The notes below the pieces were generated by a model. The model made no database searches. It was given only the letters and a program-made list of their open reading frames with translations, and was not told where the DNA came from. A stretch of 64,000 nt of DNA from positions 2,232,001 to 2,296,000 of the forward strand of contig JAPNXP010000017.1 of the NCBI GenBank assembly GCA_028753945.1, in the 5' to 3' direction. This stretch comes from Hexactinellida sp. DTS-2022 (taxonomy: Eukaryota; Porifera; Hexactinellida). Positions 7,557-23,293 of the stretch are shown one piece after another; the stretch's first letter is position 1; each line of letters opens with the position of its first letter. The position numbers and the translations under genes are program-made.

Positions 7557-8210
7557 TTAACGAGGTTCTCCTTTGTAGAATGTCCTAGATATAGAAAGTA
7601 TGAATGTTTCATTATGTTATTGGTTGATATAATGAATTTCAAATCCCAACGAAGGTCTACTATATATAATTTGCTATATATTGTACTCAAAATGCGTACA
7701 ATGTTATAAAGTGGATATTTAAATTAGCAAATACTAACGAGGTTCTCCTTTGTAGAATGTCCTAGATATAGAAAGTATGAATGTTTCATTATGTTATTGG
7801 TTGATATAATTAATTTCAAATCCCAACGAAGGTCTACTATATATAATTTGCTATATATTGTACTCAAAATGCGTACAATGTTATAAAGTGGATATTTAAA
7901 TTAGCAAATACTAACGAGGTTCTCCTTTGTAGAATGTCCTAGATATAGAAAGTATGAATGTTTCATTATGTTATTGGTTGATATAATTAATTTCAAATCC
8001 CAACGAAGGTCTACTATATATAATGTGCCATATATTGTACGCAAAATGCGTACAATATTATAAAGTGGATATATAAATTGCGAATATACTAACGAGGTTC
8101 TCCTTTGTAGAATGTCCTAGATATAGAAAGTATGAATGTTTCATTATGTTATTGGTTGATATAATGAATTTCAAATCCCAACGAAGGTCTACTATATATA
8201 ATGTGCCATA

Positions 8211-11200
8211 CATTGTACGCAAAATGCGTACAATGTTATAAAGTGGATATTTAAATTAGCAAATACTAACGAGGTTCTCCTTTGTAGAATGTCCTAGATA
8301 TAGAAAGTATGAATGTTTCATTATGTTATTGGTTGATATAATTAATTTCAAATCCCAACGAAGGTCTACTATATATAATGTGCCATATATTGTACGCAAA
8401 ATGCGTACAATATTATAAAGTGGATATATAAATTGCGAATATACTAACGAGGTTCTCCTTTGTAGAATGTCCTAGATATAGAAAGTATGAATGTTTCATT
8501 ATGTTATTGGTTGATATAATGAATTTCAAATCCCAACGAAGGTCTACTATATATAATTTGCTATATATTGTACTCAAAATGCGTACAATGTTATAAAGTG
8601 GATATTTAAATTAGCAAATACTAACGAGGTTCTCCTTTGTAGAATGTCCTAGATATAGAAAGTATGAATGTTTCATTATGTTATTGGTTGATATAATTAA
8701 TTTCAAATCCCAACGAAGGTCTACTATATATAATGTGCCATATATTGTACGCAAAATGCGTACAATATTATAAAGTGGATATATAAATTGCGAATATACT
8801 AACGAGGTTCTCCTTTGTAGAATGTCCTAGATATAGAAAGTATGAATGTTTCATTATGTTATTGGTTGATATAATGAATTTCAAATCCCAACGAAGGTCT
8901 ACTATATATAATGTGCCATATATTGTACGCAAAATGCGTACAATATTATAAAGTGGATATATAAATTGCGAATATACTAACGAGGTTCTCCTTTGTAGAA
9001 TGTCCTAGATATAGAAAGTATGAATGTTTCATTATGTTATTGGTTGATATAATGAATTTCAAATCCCAACGAAGGTCTACTATATATAATGTGCCATATA
9101 TTGTACGCAAAATGCGTACAATATTATAAAGTGGATATATAAATTGCGAATATACTAACGAGGTTCTCCTTTGTAGAATGTCCTAGATATAGAAAGTATG
9201 AATGTTTCATTATGTTATTGGTTGATATAATGAATTTCAAATCCCAACGAAGGTCTACTATATATAATGTGCCATATATTGTACGCAAAATGCGTACAAT
9301 ATTATAAAGTGGATATATAAATTGCGAATATACTAACGAGGTTCTCCTTTGTAGAATGTCCTAGATATAGAAAGTATGAATGTTTCATTATGTTATTGGT
9401 TGATATAATGAATTTCAAATCCCAACGAAGGTCTACTATATATAATGTGCCATATATTGTACGCAAAATGCGTACAATATTATAAAGTGGATATATAAAT
9501 TGCGAATATACTAACGAGGTTCTCCTTTGTAGAATGTCCTAGATATAGAAAGTATGAATGTTTCATTATGTTATTGGTTGATATAATTAATTTCAAATCC
9601 CAACGAAGGTCTACTATATATAATGTGCCATATATTGTACGCAAAATGCGTACAATATTATAAAGTGGATATATAAATTGCGAATATACTAACGAGGTTC
9701 TCCTTTGTAGAATGTCCTAGATATAGAAAGTATGAATGTTTCATTATGTTATTGGTTGATATAATGAATTTCAAATCCCAACGAAGGTCTACTATATATA
9801 ATGTGCCATACATTGTACGCAAAATGCGTACAATGTTATAAAGTGGATATTTAAATTAGCAAATACTAACGAGGTTCTCCTTTGTAGAATGTCCTAGATA
9901 TAGAAAGTATGAATGTTTCATTATGTTATTGGTTGATATAATTAATTTCAAATCCCAACGAAGGTCTACTATATATAATGTGCCATATATTGTACGCAAA
10001 ATGCGTACAATATTATAAAGTGGATATATAAATTGCGAATATACTAACGAGGTTCTCCTTTGTAGAATGTCCTAGATATAGAAAGTATGAATGTTTCATT
10101 ATGTTATTGGTTGATATAATGAATTTCAAATCCCAACGAAGGTCTACTATATATAATTTGCTATATATTGTACTCAAAATGCGTACAATGTTATAAAGTG
10201 GATATTTAAATTAGCAAATACTAACGAGGTTCTCCTTTGTAGAATGTCCTAGATATAGAAAGTATGAATGTTTCATTATGTTATTGGTTGATATAATTAA
10301 TTTCAAATCCCAACGAAGGTCTACTATATATAATGTGCCATATATTGTACGCAAAATGCGTACAATATTATAAAGTGGATATATAAATTGCGAATATACT
10401 AACGAGGTTCTCCTTTGTAGAATGTCCTAGATATAGAAAGTATGAATGTTTCATTATGTTATTGGTTGATATAATGAATTTCAAATCCCAACGAAGGTCT
10501 ACTATATATAATGTGCCATATATTGTACGCAAAATGCGTACAATATTATAAAGTGGATATATAAATTGCGAATATACTAACGAGGTTCTCCTTTGTAGAA
10601 TGTCCTAGATATAGAAAGTATGAATGTTTCATTATGTTATTGGTTGATATAATGAATTTCAAATCCCAACGAAGGTCTACTATATATAATGTGCCATATA
10701 TTGTACGCAAAATGCGTACAATATTATAAAGTGGATATATAAATTGCGAATATACTAACGAGGTTCTCCTTTGTAGAATGTCCTAGATATAGAAAGTATG
10801 AATGTTTCATTATGTTATTGGTTGATATAATGAATTTCAAATCCCAACGAAGGTCTACTATATATAATGTGCCATATATTGTACGCAAAATGCGTACAAT
10901 ATTATAAAGTGGATATATAAATTGCGAATATACTAACGAGGTTCTCCTTTGTAGAATGTCCTAGATATAGAAAGTATGAATGTTTCATTATGTTATTGGT
11001 TGATATAATGAATTTCAAATCCCAACGAAGGTCTACTATATATAATGTGCCATATATTGTACGCAAAATGCGTACAATATTATAAAGTGGATATATAAAT
11101 TGCGAATATACTAACGAGGTTCTCCTTTGTAGAATGTCCTAGATATAGAAAGTATGAATGTTTCATTATGTTATTGGTTGATATAATTAATTTCAAATCC

Positions 11201-11767
11201 CAACGAAGGTCTACTATATATAATGTGCCATATATTGTACGCAAAATGCGTACAATATTATAAAGTGGATATATAAATTGCGAATATACTAACGAGGTTC
11301 TCCTTTGTAGAATGTCCTAGATATAGAAAGTATGAATGTTTCATTATGTTATTGGTTGATATAATTAATTTCAAATCCCAACGAAGGTCTACTATATATA
11401 ATGTGCCATATATTGTACGCAAAATGCGTACAATATTATAAAGTGGATATATAAATTGCGATTATACTAACGAGGTTCTCCTTTGTAGAATGTCCTAGAT
11501 ATAGAAAGTATGAATGTTTCATTATGTTATTGGTTGATATAATGAATTTCAAATCCCAACGAAGGTCTACTATATATAATGTGCCATATATTGTACGCAA
11601 AATGCGTACAATATTATAAAGTGGATATATAAATTGCGAATATACTAACGAGGTTCTCCTTTGTAGAATGTCCTAGATATAGAAAGTATGAATGTTTCAT
11701 TATGTTATTGGTTGATATAATGAATTTCAAATCCCAACGAAGGTCTACTATATATAATGTGCCATAC
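8211..11767. repeat. Higher-order repeat block: 9-mer (1600 bp) then 11-mer
   Basis: Class B monomers mark the units at 8211, 9811 and 11767. Monomer order is B-A-C followed by six A, then B-A-C followed by eight A. The first spacing is 1600 bp, equal to two 177-bp plus seven 178-bp monomers. The second unit is longer by two A monomers (1956 bp). Confidence 0.75.
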
Positions 11768-14700
11768 ATTGTACGCAAAATGCGTACAATGTTATAAAGT
11801 GGATATTTAAATTAACAAATACTAACGAGGTTCTCCTTTGTAGAATGTCCTAGATATAGAAAGTATGAATGTTTCATTATGTTATTGGTTGATATAATTA
11901 ATTTCAAATCCCAACGAAGGTCTACTATATATAATGTGCCATATATTGTACGCAAAATGCGTACAATATTATAAAGTGGATATATAAATTGCGAATATAC
12001 TAACGAGGTTCTCCTTTGTAGAATGTCCTAGATATAGAAAGTATGAATGTTTCATTATGTTATTGGTTGATATAATGAATTTCAAATCCCAACGAAGGTC
12101 TACTATATATAATTTGCTATATATTGTACTCAAAATGCGTACAATATTATAAAGTGGATATATAAATTGCGAATATACTAACGAGGTTCTCCTTTGTAGA
12201 ATGTCCTAGATATAGAAAGTATGAATGTTTCATTATGTTATTGGTTGATATAATTAATTTCAAATCCCAACGAAGGTCTACTATATATAATGTGCCATAC
12301 ATTGTACGCAAAATGCGTACAATGTTATAAAGTGGATATTTAAATTAGCAAATACTAACGAGGTTCTCCTTTGTAGAATGTCCTAGATATAGAAAGTATG
12401 AATGTTTCATTATGTTATTGGTTGATATAATGAATTTCAAATCCCAACGAAGGTCTACTATATATAATGTGCCATATATTGTACGCAAAATGCGTACAAT
12501 ATTATAAAGTGGATATATAAATTGCGAATATACTAACGAGGTTCTCCTTTGTAGAATGTCCTAGATATAGAAAGTATGAATGTTTCATTATGTTATTGGT
12601 TGATATAATGAATTTCAAATCCCAACGAAGGTCTACTATATATAATGTGCCATATATTGTACGCAAAATGCGTACAATATTATAAAGTGGATATATAAAT
12701 TGCGAATATACTAACGAGGTTCTCCTTTGTAGAATGTCCTAGATATAGAAAGTATGAATGTTTCATTATGTTATTGGTTGATATAATTAATTTCAAATCC
12801 CAACGAAGGTCTACTATATATAATGTGCCATACATTGTACGCAAAATGCGTACAATGTTATAAAGTGGATATTTAAATTAGCAAATACTAACGAGGTTCT
12901 CCTTTGTAGAATGTCCTAGATATAGAAAGTATGAATGTTTCATTATGTTATTGGTTGATATAATTAATTTCAAATCCCAACGAAGGTCTACTATATATAA
13001 TGTGCCATATATTGTACGCAAAATGCGTACAATATTATAAAGTGGATATATAAATTGCGAATATACTAACGAGGTTCTCCTTTGTAGAATGTCCTAGATA
13101 TAGAAAGTATGAATGTTTCATTATGTTATTGGTTGATATAATGAATTTCAAATCCCAACGAAGGTCTACTATATATAATGTGCCATATATTGTACGCAAA
13201 ATGCGTACAATATTATAAAGTGGATATATAAATTGCGAATATACTAACGAGGTTCTCCTTTGTAGAATGTCCTAGATATAGAAAGTATGAATGTTTCATT
13301 ATGTTATTGGTTGATATAATGAATTTCAAATCCCAACGAAGGTCTACTATATATAATGTGCCATATATTGTACGCAAAATGCGTACAATATTATAAAGTG
13401 GATATATAAATTGCGAATATACTAACGAGGTTCTCCTTTGTAGAATGTCCTAGATATAGAAAGTATGAATGTTTCATTATGTTATTGGTTGATATAATGA
13501 ATTTCAAATCCCAACGAAGGTCTACTATATATAATGTGCCATACATTGTACGCAAAATGCGTACAATGTTATAAAGTGGATATTTAAATTAGCAAATACT
13601 AACGAGGTTCTCCTTTGTAGAATTTCCTAGATATTGAAAGTATGAATGTTTCATTATGTTATTGGTTGATATAATTAATTTCAAATCCCAACGAAGGTCT
13701 ACTATATATAATGTGCCATACATTGTACGCAAAATGCGTACAATGTTATAAAGTGGATATTTAAATTAGCAAATACTAACGAGGTTCTCCTTTGTAGAAT
13801 GTCCTAGATATAGAAAGTATGAATGTTTCATTATGTTATTGGTTGATATAATGAATTTCAAATCCCAACGAAGGTCTACTATATATAATGTGCTATATAT
13901 TGTACTCAAAATGCGTACAATGTTATAAAGTGGATATTTAAATTAGCAAATACTAACGAGGTTCTCCTTTGTAGAATGTCCTAGATATAGAAAGTATGAA
14001 TGTTTCATTATGTTATTGGTTGATATAATTAATTTCAAATCCCAACGAAGGTCTACTATATATAATGTGCCATATATTGTACGCAAAATGCGTACAATAT
14101 TATAAAGTGGATATATAAATTGCGAATATACCAACGAGGTTCTCCTTTGTAGAATGTCCTAGAAATAGAAAGTATGAATGTTTCATTATGTTATTGGTTG
14201 ATATAATGAATTTCAAATCCCAACGAAGGTCTACTATATATAATGTGCCATATATTGTACGCAAAATGCGTACAATATTATAAAGTGGATATATAAATTG
14301 CGAATATACTAACGAGGTTCTCCTTTGTAGAATGTCCTAGATATAGAAAGTATGAATGTTTCATTATGTTATTGGTTGATATAATGAATTTCAAATCCCA
14401 ACGAAGGTCTACTATATATAATGTGCCATACATTGTACGCAAAATGCGTACAATGTTATAAAGTGGATATTTAAATTAGCAAATACTAACGAGGTTCTCC
14501 TTTGTAGAATGTCCTAGATATAGAAAGTATGAATGTTTCATTATGTTATTGGTTGATATAATTAATTTCAAATCCCAACGAAGGTCTACTATATATAATT
14601 TGCTATATATTGTACTCAAAATGCGTACAATGTTATAAAGTGGATATTTAAATTAGCAAATACTAACGAGGTTCTCCTTTGTAGAATGTCCTAGATATAG

Positions 14701-15315
14701 AAAGTATGAATGTTTCATTATGTTATTGGTTGATATAATGAATTTCAAATCCCAACGAAGGTCTACTATATATAATGTGCCATACATTGTACGCAAAATG
14801 CGTACAATGTTATAAAGTGGATATTTAAATTAGCAAATACTAACGAGGTTCTCCTTTGTAGAATGTCCTAGATATAGAAAGTATGAATGTTTCATTATGT
14901 TATTGGTTGATATAATGAATTTCAAATCCCAACGAAGGTCTACTATATATAATGTGCCATACATTGTACGCAAAATGCGTACAATGTTATAAAGTGGATA
15001 TTTAAATTAGCAAATACTAACGAGGTTCTCCTTTGTAGAATGTCCTAGATATAGAAAGTATGAATGTTTCATTATGTTATTGGTTGATATAATTAATTTC
15101 AAATCCCAACGAAGGTCTACTATATATAATTTGCTATATATTGTACTCAAAATGCGTACAATGTTATAAAGTGGATATTTAAATTAGCAAATACTAACGA
15201 GGTTCTCCTTTGTAGAATGTCCTAGATATAGAAAGTATGAATGTTTCATTATGTTATTGGTTGATATAATGAATTTCAAATCCCAACGAAGGTCTACTAT
15301 ATATAATGTGCCATA

Positions 15316-17802
15316 CATTGTACGCAAAATGCGTACAATGTTATAAAGTGGATATTTAAATTAGCAAATACTAACGAGGTTCTCTTTTGTAGAATGTCCT
15401 AGATATAGAAAGTATGAATGTTTCATTATGTTATTGGTTGATATAATTAATTTCAAATCCCAACGAAGGTCTACTATATATAATGTGCCATATATTGTAC
15501 GCAAAATGCGTACAATATTATAAAGTGGATATATAAATTGCGAATATACTAACGAGGTTCTCCTTTGTAGAATGTCCTAGATATAGAAAGTATGAATGTT
15601 TCATTATGTTATTGGTTGATATAATGAATTTCAAATCCCAACGAAGGTCTACTATATATAATGTGCCATATATTGTACGCAAAATGCGTACAATATTATA
15701 AAGTGGATATATAAATTGCGAATATACTAACGAGGTTCTCCTTTGTAGAATGTCCTAGATATAGAAAGTATGAATGTTTCATTATGTTATTGGTTGATAT
15801 AATGAATTTCAAATCCCAACGAAGGTCTACTATATATAATGTGCCATACATTGTACGCAAAATGCGTACAATGTTATAAAGTGGATATTTATATTAGCAA
15901 ATACTAACGAGGTTCTCCTTTGTAGAATGTCCTAGATATAGAAAGTATGAATGTTTCATTATGTTATTGGTTGATATAATTAATTTCAAATCCCAACGAA
16001 GGTCTACTATATATAATGTGCCATATATTGTACGCAAAATGCGTACAATATTATAAAGTGGATATATAAATTGCGAATATACTAACGAGGTTCTCCTTTG
16101 TAGAATGTCCTAGATATAGAAAGTATGAATGTTTCATTATGTTATTGGTTGATATAATGAATTTCAAATCCCAACGAAGGTCTACTATATATAATGTGCC
16201 ATATATTGTACGCAAAATGCGTACAATATTATAAAGTGGATATATAAATTGCGAATATACTAACGAGGTTCTCCTTTGTAGAATGTCCTAGATATAGAAA
16301 GTATGAATGTTTCATTATGTTATTGGTTGATATAATGAATTTCAAATCCCAACGAAGGTCTACTATATATAATGTGCCATACATTGTACGCAAAATGCGT
16401 ACAATGTTATAAAGTGGATATTTAAATTAGCAAATACTAACGAGGTTCTCCTTTGTAGAATGTCCTAGATATAGAAAGTATGAATGTTTCATTATGTTAT
16501 TGGTTGATATAATTAATTTCAAATCCCAACGAAGGTCTACTATATATAATGTGCCATATATTGTACGCAAAATGCGTACAATATTATAAAGTGGATATAT
16601 AAATTGCGAATATACTAACGAGGTTCTCCTTTGTAGAATGTCCTAGATATAGAAAGTATGAATGTTTCATTATGTTATTGGTTGATATAATGAATTTCAA
16701 ATCCCAACGAAGGTCTACTATATATAATGTGCCATACATTGTACGCAAAATGCGTACAATGTTATAAAGTGGATATTTAAATTAGCAAATACTAACGAGG
16801 TTCTCCTTTGTAGAATTTCCTAGATATAGAAAGTATGAATGTTTCATTATGTTATTGGTTGATATAATTAATTTCAAATCCCAACGAAGGTCTACTATAT
16901 ATAATGTGCCATATATTGTACGCAAAATGCGTACAATTTTATAAAGTGGATATATAAATTGCGAATATACTAACGAGGTTAACCTTTGTAGAATGTCCTA
17001 GATATAGAAAGTATGAATGTTTCATTATGTTATTGGTTGATATAATGAATTTCAAATCCCAACGAAGGTCTACTATATATAATGTGCCATATATTGTACG
17101 CAAAATGCGTACAATATTATAAAGTGGATATATAAATTGCGAATATACTAACGAGGTTCTCCTTTGTAGAATGTCCTAGATATAGAAAGTATGAATGTTT
17201 CATTATGTTATTGGTTGATATAATGAATTTCAAATCCCAACGAAGGTCTACTATATATAATGTGCCATACATTGTACGCAAAATGCGTACAATGTTATAA
17301 AGTGGATATTTAAATTAGCAAATACTAACGAGGTTCTCCTTTGTAGAATGTCCTAGATATAGAAAGTATGAATGTTTCATTATGTTATTGGTTGATATAA
17401 TTAATTTCAAATCCCAACGAAGGTCTACTATATATAATGTGCCATATATTGTACGCAAAATGCGTACAATATTATAAAGTGGATATATAAATTGCGAATA
17501 TACTAACGAGGTTCTCCTTTGTAGAATGTCCTAGATATAGAAAGTATGAATGTTTCATTATGTTATTGGTTGATATAATGAATTTCAAATCCCAACAAAG
17601 GTCTACTATATATAATGTGCCATATATTGTACGCAAAATGCGTACAATATTATAAAGTGGATATATAAATTGCGAATATACTAACGAGGTTCTCCTTTGT
17701 AGAATGTCCTAGATATAGAAAGTATGAATGTTTCATTATGTTATTGGTTGATATAATGAATTTCAAATCCCAAAAAGGTCTACTATATATAATGTGCCAT
17801 AC
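15316..17802. repeat. Trimer higher-order repeat stretch, about 533 bp period (B-A-A)
   Basis: The B-specific motif CATTGTACGC occurs at 15316, 15849, 16382, 16737, 17270 and 17802. Spacings are 533, 533, 355, 533 and 532, i.e. B-A-A trimers with one dimer; the 532 reflects a 1-nt deletion in CCCAAAAAGG near 17771. Similar 533-bp steps occur at 11767, 12300 and 12833. Confidence 0.7.
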
Positions 17803-20800
17803 ATTGTACGCAAAATGCGTACAATGTTATAAAGTGGATATTTAAATTAGCAAATACTAACGAGGTTCTCCTTTGTAGAATGTCCTAGATATAGAAAGTA
17901 TGAATGTTTCATTATGTTATTGGTTGATATAATTAATTTCAAATCCCAACGAATGTCTACTATATATAATTTGCTATATATTGTACTCAAAATGCGTACA
18001 ATGTTATAAAGTGGATATTTAAATTAGCAAATACTAACGAGGTTCTCCTTTGTAGAATGTCCTAGATATAGAAAGTATGAATGTTTCATTATGTTATTGG
18101 TTGATATAATGAATTTCAAATCCCAACGAAGGTCTACTATATATAATGTGCCATACATTGTACGCAAAATGCGTACAATGTTATAAAGTGGATATTTAAA
18201 TTAGCAAATACTAACGAGGTTCTCCTTTGTAGAATGTCCTAGATATAGAAAGTATGAATGTTTCATTATGTTATTGGTTGATATAATGAATTTCAAATCC
18301 CAACGAAGGTCTACTATATATAATGTGCCATACATTGTACGCAAAATGCGTACAATGTTATAAAGTGGATATTTAAATTAGCAAATACTAACGAGGTTCT
18401 CCTTTGTAGAATGTCCTAGATATAGAAAGTATGAATGTTTCATTATGTTATTGGTTGATATAATTAATTTCAAATCCCAACGAAGGTCTACTATATATAA
18501 TGTGCCATATATTGTCGCAAAATGCGTACAATATTATAAAGTGGATATATAAATTGCGAATATACTAACGAGGTTCTCCTTTGTAGAATGTCCTAGATAT
18601 AGAAAGTATGAATGTTTCATTATGTTATTGGTTGATATAATGAATTTCAAATCCCAACGAAGGTCTACTATATATAATGTGCCATATATTGTACGCAAAA
18701 TGCGTACAATATTATAAAGTGGATATATAAATTGCGAATATACTAACGAGGTTCTCCTTTGTAGAATGTCCTAGATATAGAAAGTATGAATGTTTCATTA
18801 TGTTATTGGTTGATATAATGAATTTCAAATCCCAACGAAGGTCTACTATATATAATGTGCCATACATTGTACGCAAAATGCGTACAATGTTATAAAGTGG
18901 ATATTTAAATTAGCAAATACTAACGAGGTTCTCCTTTGTAGAATGTCCTAGATATAGAAAGTATGAATGTTTCATTATGTTATTGGTTGATATAATTAAT
19001 TTCAAATCCCAACGAAGGTCTACTATATATAATGTGCCATATATTGTACGCAAAATGCGTACAATATTATAAAGTGGATATATAAATTGCGAATATACTA
19101 ACGAGGTTCTCCTTTGTAGAATGTCCTAGATATAGAAAGTATGAATGTTTCATTATGTTATTGGTTGATATAATTAATTTCAAATCCCAACGAAGGTCTA
19201 CTATATATAATGTGCCATATATTGTACGCAAAATGCGTACAATATTATACAGTGGATATATAAATTGCGAATATACTAACGAGGTTCTCCTTTGTAGAAT
19301 GTCCTAGATATAGAAAGTATGAATGTTTCATTATGTTATTGGTTGATATAATGAATTTCAAATCCCAACGAAGGTCTACTATATATAATGTGCCATACAT
19401 TGTACGCAAAATGCGTACAATGTTATAAAGTGGATATTTAAATTAGCAAATACTAGCGAGGTTCTCCTTTGTAGAATGTCCTAGATATAGAAAGTATGAA
19501 TGTTTCATTATGTTATTGGTTGATATAATTAATTTCAAATCCCAACGAAGGTCTACTATATATAATGTGCCATATATTGTACGCAAAATGCGTACAATAT
19601 TATAAAGTGGATATATAAATTGCGAATATACTAACGAGGTTCTCCTTTGTAGAATGTCCTAGATATAGAAAGTATGAATGTTTCATTATGTTATTGGTTG
19701 ATATAATTAATTTCAAATCCCAACGAAGGTCTACTGTATATAATGGGCTATATATTGTACGCAAAATGCGTACAATGTTATAAAGTGGATATATAATTGC
19801 GAATACTAACGAGGTTCTCCTTTGTAGAATGTCCTAGATATAGAAAGTATGAATGTTTCATTATGTTATTGGTTGATATAATTAATTTCAAATCCCAACG
19901 AAGGTCTACTATATATAATGTGCCATATATTGTACGCAAAATGCGTACAATGTTATAAAGTGGATATATAAATTGCGAATATACTAACGAGGTTCTCCTT
20001 TGTAGAATGTCCTAGATATAGAAAGTATGAATGTTTCATTATGTTATTGGTTGATATAATGAATTTCAAATCCCAACGAAGGTCTACTATATATAATTTG
20101 CTATATATTGTACTCAAAATGCGTACAATGTTATAAAGTGGATATTTAAATTAGCAAATACTAACGAGGTTCTCCTTTGTAGAATGTCCTAGATATAGAA
20201 AGTATGAATGTTTCATTATGTTATTGGTTGATATAATTAATTTCAAATCCCAACGAAGGTCTACTATATATAATGTGCCATACATTGTACGCAAAATGCG
20301 TACAATGTTATAAAGTGGATATTTAAATTAGCAAATACTAACGAGGTTCTCCTTTGTAGAATGTCCTAGATATAGAAAGTATGAATGTTTCATTATGTTA
20401 TTGGTTGATATAATTAATTTCAAATCCCAACGAAGGTCTACTATATATAATTTGCTATATATTGTACTCAAAATGCGTACAATGTTATAAAGTGGATATT
20501 TAAATTAGCAAATACTAACGAGGTTCTCCTTTGTAGAATGTCCTAGATATAGAAAGTATGAATGTTTCATTATGTTATTGGTTGATATAATGAATTTCAA
20601 AGCCCAACGAAGGTCTACTATATATAATGTGCCATACATTGTACGCAAAATGCGTACAATGTTATAAAGTGGATATTTAAATTAGCAAATACTAACGAGG
20701 TTCTCCTTTGTAGAATGTCCTAGATATAGAAAGTATGAATGTTTCATTATGTTATTGGTTGATATAATTAATTTCAAATCCCAACGAAGGTCTACTATAT

Positions 20801-23293
20801 ATAATGTGCCATATATTGTACGCAAAATGCGTACAATATTATAAAGTGGATATATAAATTGCGAATATACTAACGAGGTTCTCCTTTGTAGAATGTCCTA
20901 GATATAGAAAGTATGAATGTTTCATTATGTTATTGGTTGATATAATTAATTTCAAATCCCAACGAAGGTCTACTATATATAATGTGCCATACATTGTACG
21001 CAAAATGCGTACAATATTATAAAGTGGATATATAAATTGCGAATATACTAACGAGGTTCTCCTTTGTAGAATGTCCTAGATATAGAAAGTATGAATGTTT
21101 CATTATGTTATTGGTTGATATAATGAATTTCAAATCCCAACGAAGGTCTACTATATATAATGTGCCATACATTGTACGCAAAATGCGTACAATGTTATAA
21201 AGTGGATATTTAAATTAACAAATACTAACGAGGTTCTCCTTTGTAGAATGTCCTAGATATAGAAAGTATGAATGTTTCATTATGTTATTGGTTGATATAA
21301 TTAATTTCAAATCCCAACGAAGGTCTACTATATATAATGTGCCATATATTGTACGCAAAATGCGTACAATATTATAAAGTGGATATATAAATTGCGAATA
21401 TACTAACGAGGTTCTCCTTTGTAGAATGTCCTAGATATAGAAAGTATGAATGTTTCATTATGTTATTGGTTGATATAATGAATTTCAAATCCCAACGAAG
21501 GTCTACTATATATAATGTGCCATATATTGTACGCAAAATGCGTACAATATTATAAAGTGGATATATAAATTGCGAATATACTAACGAGGTTCTCCTTTGT
21601 AGAATGTCCTAGATATAGAAAGTATGAATGTTTCATTATGTTATTGGTTGATATAATTAATTTCAAATCCCAACGAAGGTCTACTATATATAATGTGCCA
21701 TATATTGTACGCAAAATGCGTACAATGTTATAAAGTGGATATATAAATTGCGAATATACTAACGAGGTTCTCCTTTGTAGAATGTCCTAGATATAGAAAG
21801 TATGAATGTTTCATTATGTTATTGGTTGATATAATGAATTTCAAATCCCAACGAAGGTCTACTATATATAATTTGCTATATATTGTACTCAAAATGCGTA
21901 CAATGTTATAAAGTGGATATTTAAATTAGCAAATACTAACGAGGTTCTCCTTTGTAGAATGTCCTAGATATAGAAAGTATGAATGTTTCATTATGTTATT
22001 GGTTGATATAATGAATTTCAAATCCCAACGAAGGTCTACTATATATAATGTGCCATACATTGTACGCAAAATGCGTACAATGTTATAAAGTGGATATTTA
22101 AATTAGCAAATACTAACGAGGTTCTCCTTTGTAGAATGTCCTAGATATAGAAAGTATGAATGTTTCATTATGTTATTGGTTGATATAATTAATTTCAAAT
22201 CCCAACGAAGGTCTACTATATATAATGTGCCATATATTGTACGCAAAATGCGTACAATATTATAAAGTGGATATATAAATTGCGAATATACTAACGAGGT
22301 TCTCCTTTGTAGAATGTCCTAGATATAGAAAGTATGAATGTTTCATTATGTTATTGGTTGATATAATTAATTTCAAATCCCAACGAAGGTCTACTATATA
22401 TAATGTGCCATACATTGTACGCAAAATGCGTACAATATTATAAAGTGGATATATAAATTGCGAATATACTAACGAGGTTCTCCTTTGTAGAATGTCCTAG
22501 ATATAGAAAGTATGAATGTTTCATTATGTTATTGGTTGATATAATGAATTTCAAATCCCAACGAAGGTCTACTATATATAATGTGCCGTACATTGTACGC
22601 AAAATGCGTACAATGTTATAAAGTGGATATTTAAATTAACAAATACTAACGAGGTTCTCCTTTGTAGAATGTCCTAGATATAGAAAGTATGAATGTTTCA
22701 TTATGTTATTGGTTGATATAATTAATTTCAAATCCCAACGAAGGTCTACTATATATAATGTGCCATATATTGTACGCAAAATGCGTACAATATTATAAAG
22801 TGGATATATAAATTGCGAATATACTAACGAGGTTCTCCTTTGTAGAATGTCCTAGATATAGAAAGTATGAATGTTTCATTATGTTATTGGTTGATATAAT
22901 GAATTTCAAATCCCAACGAAGGTCTACTATATATAATGTGCCATATATTGTACGCAAAATGCGTACAATATTATAAAGTGGATATATAAATTGCGAATAT
23001 ACTAACGAGGTTCTCCTTTGTAGAATGTCCTAGATATAGAAAGTATGAATGTTTCATTATGTTATTGGTTGATATAATTAATTTCAAATCCCAACGAAGG
23101 TCTACTATATATAATGTGCCATATATTGTACGCAAAATGCGTACAATATTATAAAGTGGATATATAAATTGCGAATATACTAACGAGGTTCTCCTTTGTA
23201 GAATGTCCTAGATATAGAAAGTATGAATGTTTCATTATGTTATTGGTTGATATAATTAATTTCAAATCCCAACGAAGGTCTACTGTATATAAT

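Noticed and set aside
13943-14134. Short open frames inside the array (also 24873-25079 and 62823-63038)
   Set aside because: They translate the satellite, appear only where a variant removes a recurring stop, and have no domain or codon signature.
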